NCBI GenBank assembly: GCA_019914945.1
Contig: CM034099.1
Location: 12,909,001 to 12,973,000, forward strand
Length of the DNA stretch: 64,000 bases
Source of the DNA: Typha latifolia
Taxonomy: Eukaryota > Streptophyta > Magnoliopsida > Poales > Typhaceae
Direction: 5' to 3'
A program made the position numbers and the translations under genes. Below are positions 51,042-61,204 of this stretch, piece after piece; the stretch's first letter is position 1, and each line of letters starts with the position of its first letter. The notes under the pieces are model-generated. The model searched no databases. It was not told the origin of the DNA and worked only from the letters and a program-made list of their open reading frames with translations.

Positions 51042-51794
51042 TTAAGTCAAGTAGAGGGTTTCGATCATGTCCCTTATTTGACTTAACTGAGTCCCGAAGT
51101 CCAGAGATGACTCCCACTTGACTTGACCCCTTTGGCTCTTAGGTCCAACCCAACTAATGTCTAGCAATTCCACCTGGTCAAGCCCAACAATGTAGCCTTC
51201 TTGAAATTCTAACCACTTAGAGTCTTCAAAAAAATTTGAAATCCCTAATCTTTCTCTATTAGTTCCATCTCTATTAGCCATTGCCATAGGAGTTGACTTA
51301 GCACGTGGCAGCCTTGGCTGAGTAGTGATCACCTCCAGTAGTTGCTTAAGTAGGGTTCCCGACGGTGTGGCAGTAGTCGGCGGCGATGGAAGGCCGAAGT
51401 TGGCCCAAAAAATAAAATCTTTAGGTCCTTCTCTGTCCCGTTGCAGCCATGGCAAGGAGCCTTTGGTCATCCGGAATACTACAATAGTTGCTGGTGAGGC
51501 CCCTCTTGGGGTGGCGACGGTTGACTGCTGTGGAAGGCTGAGGTTGACAAAAACAAAATCTTCATCTCCTTCTTCATTTTGTCGTAGCCATGGTAGGGAG
51601 CTTTCGATCGTTTGGGTGAGAAAATCATTAGCCCACAAGGTCTTTACGAGGCCGTCGAGGGCCGGTGCTGCCGTGGTTGGAAGATTGCGGCCTTCTCCTT
51701 CGAGTTGTAGCTCGGCGGGGAGCCGCAACGTCATCGCCGTGATGGCACTATCGCGCCGACCGTCGATTGACCGAGGAGAATGGTGGAAGGTCAC
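51042..51794 (-). CDS. Captured ORF of element C, unknown protein
   Basis: 250 open codons, homologous to the decayed segment in G (about 20420-21160, plus strand). It includes LRLPAELQLEGEGRNLPTTA and two imperfect direct repeats of about 37 residues. The first has SLPWLRQNEEGDEDFVFVNL with QQSTVATPRGAS (about 51500-51605); the second has SLPWLQRDREGPKDFIFWAN with PPTTATPSGTLL (about 51345-51465). Then RLGISNFFEDSKWLEFQEGY, IVGLDQVELLDISWVGPKSQ. Upstream it is separated from gag by one in-frame TGA (about 51809) where G has a sense codon, so it may once have been a gag fusion. No domain recognised, no membrane segment; whether it is translated is unknown. Confidence 0.6.
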   Translation of the reverse strand: MTFHHSPRSIDGRRDSAITAMTLRLPAELQLEGEGRNLPTTAAPALDGLVKTLWANDFLTQTIESSLPWLRQNEEGDEDFVFVNLSLPQQSTVATPRGASPATIVVFRMTKGSLPWLQRDREGPKDFIFWANFGLPSPPTTATPSGTLLKQLLEVITTQPRLPRAKSTPMAMANRDGTNRERLGISNFFEDSKWLEFQEGYIVGLDQVELLDISWVGPKSQRGQVKWESSLDFGTQLSQIRDMIETLYLT

Positions 51795-51815
51795 TAGAGG
51801 CCATACATGATTTCT

Positions 51816-52589
51816 TCATAGTTGCTGACTCGCTGTGGTTGCAAATGAAGGTGGTGTAAGGCGGCCCAAGTGCTGGAACTTGCGGTTCTGGATCATCTCC
51901 CTCACCACTGATGAGGAATATCCAGCGGCCACGTGTGGTCTTCCTCCATTCAACAGTGGTTCGCACGGTTGTCGACTCGTCGAAGAACTCCGTTCTGACG
52001 TGAAAAGAACATTTCCAACCGTTGAGCTTGCCGAAGGAAACTGCTGCCTTGAAGCTAGACTCCTCACCGTATCTGCAGGGATTGGGAATGGTGCAGCCAG
52101 CCCTTCACAGTTTGTTGACGAGGTCTCCAGTGCATGGGAAGATATGGAGGTTCCGAGGGCTGCTACAATGGTCGAGGAACCCATTGTAGCGGACAGCCGT
52201 TCGTTGCGGCTAACCATGGGTCGAGGTGTAGAAGCTCGATCTTGCCTGATAGCCGAACTCTCCCCTACTTTTGTGATGAACGGGGAGGCCGATGAGGATG
52301 TTGGGTATGTTGCATAGGGTTCCCCATGCTGCCTTGTGATTGCCCTGCTTGTTGAAGAAGGTTTCGGCCACGCCCGAATTTCCCGCAGCATCTCCATCAT
52401 CATTTGATTATTGATGGCCATCTGCTTGGAAAGAGACCCCAACACGGCTTGAACACCAGGTTCTTCCGTATTCCGATTAGATCGGGCGGTTCCGCGGGTG
52501 GAAGTCCCCGCAACCGTTTCTCTCTCCTCTATTGGGATAATCTCTTCTTCATCATCTCGCCGTGCAGCCATGGATCTGGTTGTCGTCAT
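51816..52589 (-). CDS. Element C gag N-terminus fused to captured sequence
   Basis: 257 codons from ATG 52589 (MTTTRSMAARRDDEEEIIPI), the Fam1 gag start, through MAINNQMMMEMLREIRAW. From about residue 72 it leaves gag similarity and continues in a Ser/Pro/Thr-rich sequence (SSTSRAITRQHGEPYATYPT, APFPIPADTVRSLASRQQFP, VVREMIQNRKFQHLGRLTPP). G has the same sequence with stops. Likely product: a short gag fusion without the capsid core, protease or knuckle. Confidence 0.65.
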   Translation of the reverse strand: MTTTRSMAARRDDEEEIIPIEERETVAGTSTRGTARSNRNTEEPGVQAVLGSLSKQMAINNQMMMEMLREIRAWPKPSSTSRAITRQHGEPYATYPTSSSASPFITKVGESSAIRQDRASTPRPMVSRNERLSATMGSSTIVAALGTSISSHALETSSTNCEGLAAPFPIPADTVRSLASRQQFPSASSTVGNVLFTSERSSSTSRQPCEPLLNGGRPHVAAGYSSSVVREMIQNRKFQHLGRLTPPSFATTASQQL

Positions 52590-52615
52590 TGGAAGCGCTT
52601 GTCCGAGGAACGGTG

Positions 52616-52627
52616 GCTCTGATACCA
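52616..52627 (-). promoter_or_regulatory. Primer-binding site of element C
   Basis: Plus strand GCTCTGATACCA, three bases inside the 5' LTR at 52631. Confidence 0.9.
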
Positions 52628-52630
52628 GCT

Positions 52631-53588
52631 TGATATGATCACACCTCTGGCTATGGAGCTCTGATACCAGCTTGATACGATCTTTTCTTTAGGGCTAAAG
52701 ATCTATCTTTTCTAATTCTCAGATCTGGACTAGATCTTGCACGGAACTTTGAAATAAGATCCCGACATATTCCGCCGTCGGAGTGACGTGAAATTTTGAT
52801 ATGTTTTAGGCCCGGAAAAGAGTTTCCAACAAATCAAGTTCCAGGAGAATCGGAGTTGGGGATCTCGAGATATCGTTCGTTTAGTGGACGAACGTCAGGA
52901 TGCTCTATTCTGGATCCGTGGATGGAGGCACGAGATCCTAGGTAATGGTGGATGGTGGAGGACCGGCGTTAATGGGGTGGCACCGGTGAAAAGTGATGGT
53001 GGAAGGGTTGTGGTTGATGGAAGGATTAGGGCAAGTGTTGGATAGATTGGACGAAGCCGGAGAAGAGGGCCGCCCCTAAGGGATTAGGGTGATTAGCCGG
53101 ACGAGGGAGGTTAGAAGCGGCGTTGCCGGGGATTGAGAGAACGGGAGCGAAGAAGATGAAGGAGGCAAGGCAAAACTCAATCTCAATAATCAATAATAAT
53201 TTTGGTTGCCCTACACATCCTTTTATAGGCTAACCAACAACTCACATTAACCCTAAAACACAATTTTCGCCGACCGCGTTCGAACTCGCCCGACCGCGTT
53301 CAAACGCACCGAGTTCGCTCTTCTGGATTTGCGAACACGATGCAGGCGTTCGAACGCGCGATCGAACGCGCCTGTCGGTATTTGCGAACGCGATGTAGGC
53401 GTTCACAGTGCGTTCGAACGCATAGTACATTCTCTTCACCACGTTCACAACCCCGTTCACAAACCGCATTCGAACGCGACTTAAAGAAAACTTATTTTAA
53501 TGGAAATTAAACACTAAAACATGAAATAAAAATACTCCTAAAGTGAATCCATGCTTGAGACGACGTCGGTGAAGTCTGAATTGTATCA
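52631..53588 (-). repeat. LTR1, 5' LTR of element C
   Basis: Plus strand TGATATGATCACACCTCTGG to GAATTGTATCA, 958 bp, with the same internal primer-site duplication as its partner. Confidence 0.92.
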
Positions 53589-54894
53589 GAGTGCTCCTAG
53601 ATGGAAGTCAATCGTTGTTTGAACTTTCAAGCGTAGGGAACGCAAGGGAGCTCACTTCTTTCTCGGCACCCACCTTTCCTTTCTTCTCAGATCTACGGAG
53701 AACCCATCAAGCCACCCCGAGGATGAGGAGGGCAACGGGTTGGTACTCGAGCACGGGCGGATCAAGGTACCCGCGGATGAAGAGCTACGAAGACTATTGA
53801 TAGCACACTTCCATCATACTCCTATAGTAGGCCATGAATGGGTCTTTTGTACCTATAAGTGGCCGGCCCAAAACTATACACAAACAGCGATGAAGTCAGA
53901 CGTGAAGAAGTATGTGCGTGAATGCCAAATCTGCCAACGAGTCAAATCGGAGACACTCAAGCCCAACGGGCTATTGCATCCACTGCCTATACCGGAGCAT
54001 ATTTAGGAGTACATCTCCATGGACTTCATCGAATGGTTGTCGGAAGTTTAAGGACAATCAGTGGTGTTCGTTGTGGTGGATAGGCTAAGCAAATATGCTC
54101 ATTTCATAGCATTGACACACCCATTTTCAGCAAAAAAAGGTTGTTGAAATTTTTGTTGAAGAAGTAGCACACTTGCATGGGATACCAAGGACGATCGTGT
54201 CAGACCGGGATCGCATCTTCATCAGTGAGTTTTGGTCCGAGTTCTTCACATTGCAAGGGACTCGAGTCAACCTTAGTTTAGCTTATCACCTTGAGACGGA
54301 TGGCCAAACCGAGGTGGTGAATCGCAAACTAGAGCAATACTTGCGATGCTTTGTGGCTGACCGACCAAAGGATTGGGTCAAATTCTTTCTATGGGCCGAG
54401 TGGTCATACAATATAGCTCATAACTCCAGCATTGGCATGACCCCCCTTTGAGGCAGTTTATGGGTGCACTTCCCTTGTCTTGCGTGCCTACGATAGACTC
54501 GCGATGGCAGATAGGACTGAGCTCAACTTGGAACTTCCTGATAGATATGAAACCTTAAGACAGCTCAAGATTCACCTAGTAACAGCCCAAAACCGCATGA
54601 AGTAGACTCATGACAAAGGCCGGCGTGAGCGAGAGTTTGAGGTGGATCAATTAATGTTCGTTTAAGCTCAACTGTACCGACAATCCACATTGAGGCCAAT
54701 TTTGAACTAGAAATTACTATGGTCCATACCGCATGCTACAATGAATCGGTCCAGTGGCTTACCTGTTCGAACTAACCCGAGGGAACCCGAATCCATCCGA
54801 TTTTCCATGTATCGACATTGAAGGCCCAGATCGGGCCTAACCATGTGGTGGGTTCGGCCTTGCCTGAACCAAAGGAAGAAGATGGCCCAGCTAA
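53589..54894 (+). pseudogene. Element D protease end, RT-less junction and integrase
   Basis: Continues LLDGSQSLFELSSVGNAREL, TSFSAPTFPFFSDL, then a deletion and frameshift, LEHGRIKVPADEELRRLLIA, HHCC finger (HFHHTPIVGHEW ... CQICQRVK), [22 protein letters not shown], then from 54173 HGIPRTIVSDRDRIFISEFW, ETDGQTEVVNRKLEQYLRCF, WSYNIAHNSSIGMTP, and a frameshifted C-part to GSALPEPKEEDGPAN at H. RT and RNase H are absent at the same position as in A. Several stops and frameshifts. Confidence 0.85.
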
Positions 54895-55252
54895 TGTAAC
54901 AACCCAATCCCAAAAAAAAAAAAAAATTGGTTACATGGCACGACGTGGCCGGCCACAGTGTGGCCGGCCTCGTGCCATGCAGTGGCTGGAAGGGAGCATG
55001 CCACGCCCCCCTCGCGTCACCGCAGCCAACCGGCTGCAGCCAGCTGGCCGCGGTAGGCTCCAACGCCACTGCAGCCACCGCCAAGACCCCCCCACACCAC
55101 CTTCCCTCTCTCTCTTTAAATATCTTTCTCTCTCTCACTCTCTCTCTCTTGCCGAGGCCGGTCGCCACCTCCACAAGCGCCGGTGAGATCTTTCTCCCTC
55201 TCTCTCTCTCTTCTTCTCTCTTCTTCTCTCTTCTTCTCTCTCCCTCTCACTA

Positions 55253-55289
<37 letters not shown>

Positions 55290-57741
55290 CTTTTTCTTAC
55301 TTTGGGCTCAGGCTCGTCAAAGCCAAGCCGCCGGTGAGAGGCTGGCAGCTGGCTGGCCACCAACTGCCGGTGCCCTCCCCGTCGACCCGGTTCCGCAGTT
55401 CCCTCCCCTCCTCTCTTTCTTCTCTTCTTCTCTTCTCTTTTCTTCTTCTTCTTCCTTCTTTCTTCTTCCTTTCTTCTTCTTCTTCCTCAGCTGCTTCTCC
55501 TCTTCTTATTTTTTCGCAGCGGTCTTTGGGCTCGGCCTAACATCAGAGCGAGCCGATCTTGGGCCCGAGCCCAAAGACAACGTAGCGAAGATCATTTATC
55601 CTTTTAATTTTATTATTTATTTATTTAGGTATTTCTGTCTTAATTAATACAAATAGATTTAGACATTATTTATTTTAATAATAATACATATTCATCATTA
55701 TGATTATTATTAATTAAAGTTTATTGATGATTAATTAAGTTATAAACTATTACACATAAATATAGGTAATACTTATATTTATTTATTTGTTTATTTATTT
55801 ATTTACTTATATGTATATTAGATTAATAGATAGATTTGTAAATTATAATTATTAGATTTATATTCTAATATTCTTATGATATACATTTTAAGTAATTCTA
55901 TTAATATATTATACGTTATTATTTTGTAACAAATAAGATAATGACTACATAGTCTCAAATTAATCAAGATATAATTTAATTATAATTAGGTTTTTTATCT
56001 ATATTTATATTTTATTTATAATAAAAATCTAGCCAATTATAAAATTAAGTAGAAATTCTAAAATCTAATAAATCATCATATTTTACTCGAACGGATTATA
56101 ATAGGATAAACAACTAACTTTATGTTACTTAAACATTTTCAGATCTCGAACCCCTTATTTGAGACCCCGTGGACCTTGCTAGCGAGAAGTGTCACACGGT
56201 TGATGGGCGGATGTAAGGGATACGTGGTTTGTATCTTCTGATCAGGATGAGTAGTCTTATCCCTTAGATGCTTTTCTCAAATTAGGTTATATTATATATT
56301 TATATACATGCATGTTTTGGCCTCCAGCATGATTATATGATTTTATCTAGAGATGATTATAGTCGAGCATATTTTATCATGCATTCAATTATACTGATTT
56401 GGAATATGAGTACATTGGTAATATATATAGAGATGATTAGAGATGATTTTACTATTATGATTGTTTACCGAGTCAATCTGTAGCATGAGTATGCATGTAA
56501 TAAATTAGCATGAGTATGCACGTGTTGACGATACAGTTGGAGACTACATTGTATCATTTTCTCTTGATTCCTATTCCACCTAAATTCATGTTATACATTG
56601 ACTCGTTATCGTATGGGATATATCCATGTGATCTGACATTTAGAAGGAAAGCATGAAATGTGATTGATAGGATAGTTGATAGAAAGTATGAGGATACCCG
56701 AGTAGGCGCCAGGGTTAGGGGTGCCTAGAGTGATGATTATGGTCACTGATATGCGATATCTCGTGGCCCATGTCCGAGGTCAGTTGAGTCTGTGCGCACA
56801 GACAATCGAACACATGCTGTTCGCTAGGGCATATGTGGCGAGTTATCCTCACGAGGTTTCTATCAACTATGTGGGGTGCCCTGTCTGGATGGATGTTGAT
56901 ACCCTTAGCGGATGGCAGGGTATGGTTATATTTGAGATACTCCTTGTGGATGGCAGAGTATGCTCGGAGCCTTCGGGCATGATGTTGAGATCGGGTACCG
57001 GGTGTTGACTGTGCACAGTGGTCTAGTATGATGATATTATACTGAGATGTTGGTGATGATTATGATGTTGAGAAATGCATATGATTTCATTATCATTTGA
57101 TTATCTGATTATCGAGTGGTCAATATTCATCATATATGATTGCATTTGATATCATAATGTGGTCATGGTCGGCATGCATCATGTGTCATATTTGAGGGAG
57201 AGTTATGATTATAATATGATACGGAGATTTGTTTACTCATGGTCGAGGATTATATACTTGTATCAGTTATGACATGTTATCTACTTTTTATTTATATATT
57301 ATTGAGGATACATTCATATACTCATTCATGACATAATACTCTTTCTGATTCATATTATCCCGTACATGATTTACTCCCTGTTTGACATCACTAATTCGGG
57401 GTAAGGTCTATTCACTGAGCCTTTTGCTCATGACTCTCTTTATTTTTTTTCTAACCTCTCAGATTTGTGGTACGTGATAGCGACCTGAGATATCTTGAGA
57501 AGATATTTTAGAGTGATGATGAGGTGAGCTATTGATGCGAGACGGTATAGAAGATAGTTTAACCAAACATTGAGTTGTATCGTTGTTTGTTATATTTGTA
57601 CCTTATTATATCAGATAATGATTTGTATAGTATATGTCAGATTTTATAGCACTCGTGTATCAGTTGTTTAGTTGGGAGTTAGAGTGCGCGTGCCGTGTGG
57701 GCGCGTGGGCGTGCACGTGCCGTGCCGGGCGGGGCGTTACA
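54895..57741 (+). mobile_element. Element H: solo LTR, TGTAAC...GTTACA, 2.85 kb
   Basis: Begins TGTAACAACCCAATCCC and ends GGGCGGGGCGTTACA, with a perfect 5-bp target duplication GCTAA (54890-54894 and 57742-57746) inside the element D integrase/chromodomain linker. No coding capacity: short ORFs are composed of CT-rich low complexity. Contains poly(A) near 54907, CT-rich tracts (55094-55300, 55384-55505), an AT-rich core (55570-56150) and a TATGATTATG-rich part. Size and termini suggest a solo LTR of a large-LTR gypsy (Tekay/Del type), a family assignment by general resemblance only. Strand is not determined with certainty. Confidence 0.75.
55094..55505 (+). repeat. CT-rich and TTC-rich microsatellite tracts in element H
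   Basis: Long CT dinucleotide runs (for example 55251-55282) and TTC/TCTT runs (about 55415-55495). They generate spurious Ser/Leu/Phe-rich ORFs. Confidence 0.9.
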
Positions 57742-57746
57742 GCTAA

Positions 57747-57879
57747 ACTGGTCCGAGTCTTAGGTCGTAGGGGAATACGCCATGGATCCAGATTGGAGAC
57801 AGAACTGCTAATCGAGTGGCTAGGCAAGCCCGCTGACGAGTCTACTTGGGAGTTAGAGTCAGATATCATGGAACGCTAA
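57747..57879 (+). pseudogene. Element D chromodomain-like C-terminus
   Basis: LVRVLGRRGIRHGSRLETEL then LIEWLGKPADESTWELESDI MER-stop. W-L-G-K-P and the TWE motif match gypsy chromodomain-like ends; the most intact Fam1 copy of this segment. Confidence 0.82.
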
Positions 57880-57890
57880 TTTGAAACTTT

Positions 57891-57919
57891 CAGGACAAGG
57901 TTTCGGAAGCGTAGTGGAT
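57891..57919 (+). promoter_or_regulatory. Polypurine tract of element D
   Basis: GGACAAGGTTTCGGAAGCGT then AGTGGAT before LTR1 at 57920. Confidence 0.75.
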
Positions 57920-58403
57920 TGATACGATTCGGATTTCACCGATGTCATCTTAAGCATGGATACATTTTAGGGGTGTCTATTATTCTTGTTTTGGTGTTTA
58001 ATTCATAGAAAAATAAGGTTTCTGTCTGTCGCTTTCGAACGCAGATGGAGTGCGTTCGAACGCGCTTGTGAACGCCTGCATTAGGTTCGCAAAAATATTC
58101 AACACTTCGATGTGGCGCGTTCGAACGCCGCGTTTGAATGCGGATGGAGTGCGTTCGAATACGTTTTTGAATGCATGCATTAGGTTCGCAAATACAGAGA
58201 ATGCAAAATGTGCGTTCAAACGTGATCGGGCGCGTTAGAATGCGATCAGCAAAAATCTACTATTTTAGGGTTAATAATTGTCATTTTTGAATTATTTGGT
58301 TAGCCTCTAAGAGTGTGGATGGCAATTATAGAATCAATATTGAATGAATTGAGTTTTGCCTTGTCTCCTTCGTCTTCTTGTCTCCCGTTCTCTTGTTCCC
58401 TGG
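57920..58403 (+). repeat. LTR1, 3' LTR of element D, first part
   Basis: TGATACGATTCGGATTTCAC through the GTTCGAACG block to TCTTGTTCCCTGG, where N is inserted. Continues at 62766. Confidence 0.88.
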
Positions 58404-59318
58404 TGATACGATCACGCCTTTTTGGTGAAGGGTCGATCTCTTCCAATTCTTGATCTGGACTAGATCTGGCACGTAATCTTGAAATAAGATCTCGAAATAT
58501 TCCGCCGTTGGATCGATATGAAATTTTGATATGTTGTCGCTTTAGAAAAGAGCTTTCCAACAAATCAAGTTTCAAGCGAATCGGAGTTGTGGATCTCGTG
58601 ATACCGTCCGTTTAGTGGACGAACATCAGGATGCTCTATTTTGGATTCGTGGATGGAGGCACGAGATCCTAGGTAATGATGGTTGGTGGAGGACCGGCGT
58701 TAGTGTGGTGGCACCGGTGAAAAGTGATGGTGGAAGGGTTGTGGTTGATGGAGAGGTTAGGGCAAGTGTTGGATAGATTAGACGAAGGGGGAGGAGAGGG
58801 CCACTCCTAAGGGACTAGGGTAATTAGCCGGACGAGGGAGGTTAGAAGCGGCGTCGCCGAGGAATGAGAGAACGGGAGCGAAACTCAATCTCAATAATCA
58901 ATAATAATTTTGGTTGCCCTACACATCCTTTTATAGGCTAACCAACAACTCAAATTAACCCTAAAAACACAATTTTCGTAGACCGCGTTCGAACTCGCCC
59001 GACCGCGTTCGAACGCACCGAGTTCGCACTTTTGGATTTGCGAACGTGATGCAGGCGTTCGAACGCGCAATCGAACGCGCCTGTCGGTATTTGCGAACGT
59101 GATGCAAGCGTTCACAGTGCGTTCGAACGCATAGTACATTCTCTTCACCACGTTCACAACCCCGTTCACAAACCGCGTTCGAACTCACTCCACCCGCGTT
59201 CGAACATGACTTACAGAAAACTTATTTTAATGGAAATTAAACACTAAAACATGAAATAAAAACACTCCTAAAGTGAATCCATGCTCGAGACGACGTCGGT
59301 GAAGTCTGAATCGTATCA
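58404..59318 (-). repeat. LTR1, 3' LTR of element N
   Basis: Plus strand TGATACGATCACGCCTTTTT to GAATCGTATCA, 915 bp; single LTR end. Confidence 0.92.
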
Positions 59319-59345
59319 ATCCACCATGCTTCCGCAACCTTGTCC
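59319..59345 (-). promoter_or_regulatory. Polypurine tract of element N
   Basis: Element sense GGACAAGGTTGCGGAAGCAT then GGTGGAT. Confidence 0.78.
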
Positions 59346-61202
59346 TCAAGGTTTGAAGTTTGTGAAGCGATCTTTGAACTCTGGCTTAAGTTCCTCCATG
59401 GTATGATCTTCTGCATTGGTTCCCCACATATCTGAAGATATAGGAAATGCTGGTGCTGAAAGAGAGGCAAGCTCACTTCTGTCCGGTTGGCGCGAAAGAG
59501 CATCGGCCACTCGATTCTCGATCAGCAAGTTCCAAGTCAAGCTCGGTCCTATCCATCGCCGCGAGTCTTTCGTAGGCATGCAAGATAGGGGTAGTGCGAC
59601 CATAACCGCCTCAAAGGGGTTCATCCTCAGTCGAGCTTGGATACTTGTACTCCAACTAACCCAAGGTGGAATTCGGGTCCATCTACATTGAGTCCACTTG
59701 GTGTCGGGTGGTCGAACCACTTGACTCAATGTTAGTTCAGCAATAGAAATCTGGTGCATCCGATTGTGCTCGGGAGGTCGAGTTAGATGCAGTTGGTGGA
59801 TCCGGATTTGGTCCTCCCAATGACTCGAGTTAGGTTTAGCGACAGCCATTTGCAATAGTAGAGCTTGGTCCCCTACACAAGGAAAGCCCACAAGTGGTTG
59901 CAATGTTGGCCCTTGCTGCGGTTGATTTCCCTCCAGCAACACCCTTCGTCCGTTCCTTCGAAATGTCAGTGTGAGGTTTGAGAAATCAAATGTTACGGGC
60001 CCCAAGCTTTGAAGCCATTGAGTCCCCAAAACAATGTCGGCACTTCGCAAGGCCAATGGATAAAGATCCAATGTGAAAGTTTGGCCTTGTACCTTCAATT
60101 CCACACCTCCACAAATAAAATCTGCTCGCAATGTGGTGCCATCTCCGATCGTCACATCGAACCCTTCCCTGGGTTCCGACTCGAGCCCAATCTTCCTAAG
60201 GAGCCTCTTGTCAATGAAGTTGTGGGTGGACCCGGTGTCAATCAAGATTCTCACTGTGGTTTTCTTGATTACCCCGTTCACCCGCAATGTCTTTGGCGCA
60301 GCTGTCCCCGAATAGGCGTGGAGGGAGATTTCGGCTATCATGTCCTCCATGGGTTGCTCCTCAGCTTCTTCTCCTTGATGTCCAGCCACATCTGCACCTT
60401 CAGCTGCAAACTCGTCCTCCGCTTCCTCCAATCCATCGATTAGCCTCACCGATCCCATCGGTTTAGCGCAGCGATGCCCGGGTACAAACTTCTCATCACA
60501 ACGGAAGCATAGGCCCTTGGCTCTTCTTTCTTCTACTTGGGCTGGTGTGAGTGCTCGTCCCGGACCTCTAGGTGCATACTTCACATCTTGGGATGGCTTC
60601 AAGGGTGCTCGAGGAGGTACCACTGTAGCAGCAACCCTTGGTACTCCGATAGTATTTCCCGCCGCTATGTTTGGTTGAGCTTGATTGCGGCTTCCTTGGC
60701 TCATCCAACTCTGTTTCAAGTGTATCTTTATGGCCCTATGTTTGTCTTCCATAAGCACCGCATCTTCGAAGGCCTCCTTTAAGGTTCTAGGCCTTAAAGC
60801 CCTCACATCGGCTTGTATGTCACCCCGCAGCCCGGAGATGAAGGTGCTGCGAAGTTGCTGATCCGTCCATGGTGGATGACATCGGCTACTAATCCTCTCA
60901 AATTCTTCTTGGTATGACCCAACCATGGTCTTTTGCACCGTCTTTGAGAGGAGAGCATCAAAGTCTTCATATCCCGATGCTCCAAATCGCCGTGTGATAT
61001 TGGCGCAAAATTCAGCCCAAGTTTCGATAGCCTCAGTGGCATTGGCTGCTCGAAACCAATGAAGCACCGCATCCTCAAGGTGGAAGCTCGCAAGCGTCAC
61101 CTTGTACTCTTCCGCCGTTCCTTGGTATGCAAAGAATTGCTCCGCCCTATACAACCAATCGATCGGGTCGCCACCTTTGAACTTGGGGAATTCGAGACGC
61201 AC
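59346..61202 (-). CDS. Gag-protease ORF of element N with shuffled tail
   Basis: 618 open codons; the listed first codon is GTG (Val), inside gag, because stops lie upstream. Gag core RLEFPKFKGGDPIDWLYRAE, FGASGYEDFDALLSKTVQKT, STFISGLRGDIQADVRALRP; knuckle CFRCDEKFVPGHRC; protease ILIDTGSTHNFID with intact Asp-Thr-Gly; LGTQWLQSLGPVTFDFSNLT. After RVLLEGNQPQQGPTLQPLVG (which E also has before its RT) it jumps at about VAKPNSSHWEDQIRIHQLHL to the captured tail of C/G, then the out-of-frame integrase scrap (MNPFEAVMVALPLSC), RNase H end ENRVADALSRQPDRSELASL and DRFTNFKP-stop. RT and integrase are absent. Confidence 0.85.
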   Translation of the reverse strand: MRLEFPKFKGGDPIDWLYRAEQFFAYQGTAEEYKVTLASFHLEDAVLHWFRAANATEAIETWAEFCANITRRFGASGYEDFDALLSKTVQKTMVGSYQEEFERISSRCHPPWTDQQLRSTFISGLRGDIQADVRALRPRTLKEAFEDAVLMEDKHRAIKIHLKQSWMSQGSRNQAQPNIAAGNTIGVPRVAATVVPPRAPLKPSQDVKYAPRGPGRALTPAQVEERRAKGLCFRCDEKFVPGHRCAKPMGSVRLIDGLEEAEDEFAAEGADVAGHQGEEAEEQPMEDMIAEISLHAYSGTAAPKTLRVNGVIKKTTVRILIDTGSTHNFIDKRLLRKIGLESEPREGFDVTIGDGTTLRADFICGGVELKVQGQTFTLDLYPLALRSADIVLGTQWLQSLGPVTFDFSNLTLTFRRNGRRVLLEGNQPQQGPTLQPLVGFPCVGDQALLLQMAVAKPNSSHWEDQIRIHQLHLTRPPEHNRMHQISIAELTLSQVVRPPDTKWTQCRWTRIPPWVSWSTSIQARLRMNPFEAVMVALPLSCMPTKDSRRWIGPSLTWNLLIENRVADALSRQPDRSELASLSAPAFPISSDMWGTNAEDHTMEELKPEFKDRFTNFKP

Positions 61203-61204
61203 GA

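Larger units (their letters stand above)
49445..53588 (-). mobile_element. Element C: non-autonomous Fam1-type LTR element with captured segment
   Basis: Complete insertion: LTR 49445-50423, internal 50424-52630, LTR 52631-53588; perfect 5-bp target duplication GAGTG (49440-49444 and 53589-53593). Primer site at 52616-52627. Carries gag N-terminus, a 1.6-kb non-gypsy segment shared with G, and scrambled integrase/RNase H scraps; no protease, RT or usable integrase. Confidence 0.94.

Noticed and set aside
51325..52317. Plus-strand ORFs of 160-161 codons opposite the captured segment of C
   Set aside because: They are antisense to the better supported minus-strand frames; G keeps the sense frame in the direction of its own LTRs, so the sense assignment follows the element.
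54927..55647. Ser/Leu/Phe-rich ORFs of 122-154 codons in element H
   Set aside because: Composed almost entirely of CT and TTC microsatellites; no family similarity and inside a solo LTR.
56721..57008. 95-codon ORF in element H
   Set aside because: No recognisable domain, inside a non-coding LTR; length is within chance expectation for this composition.
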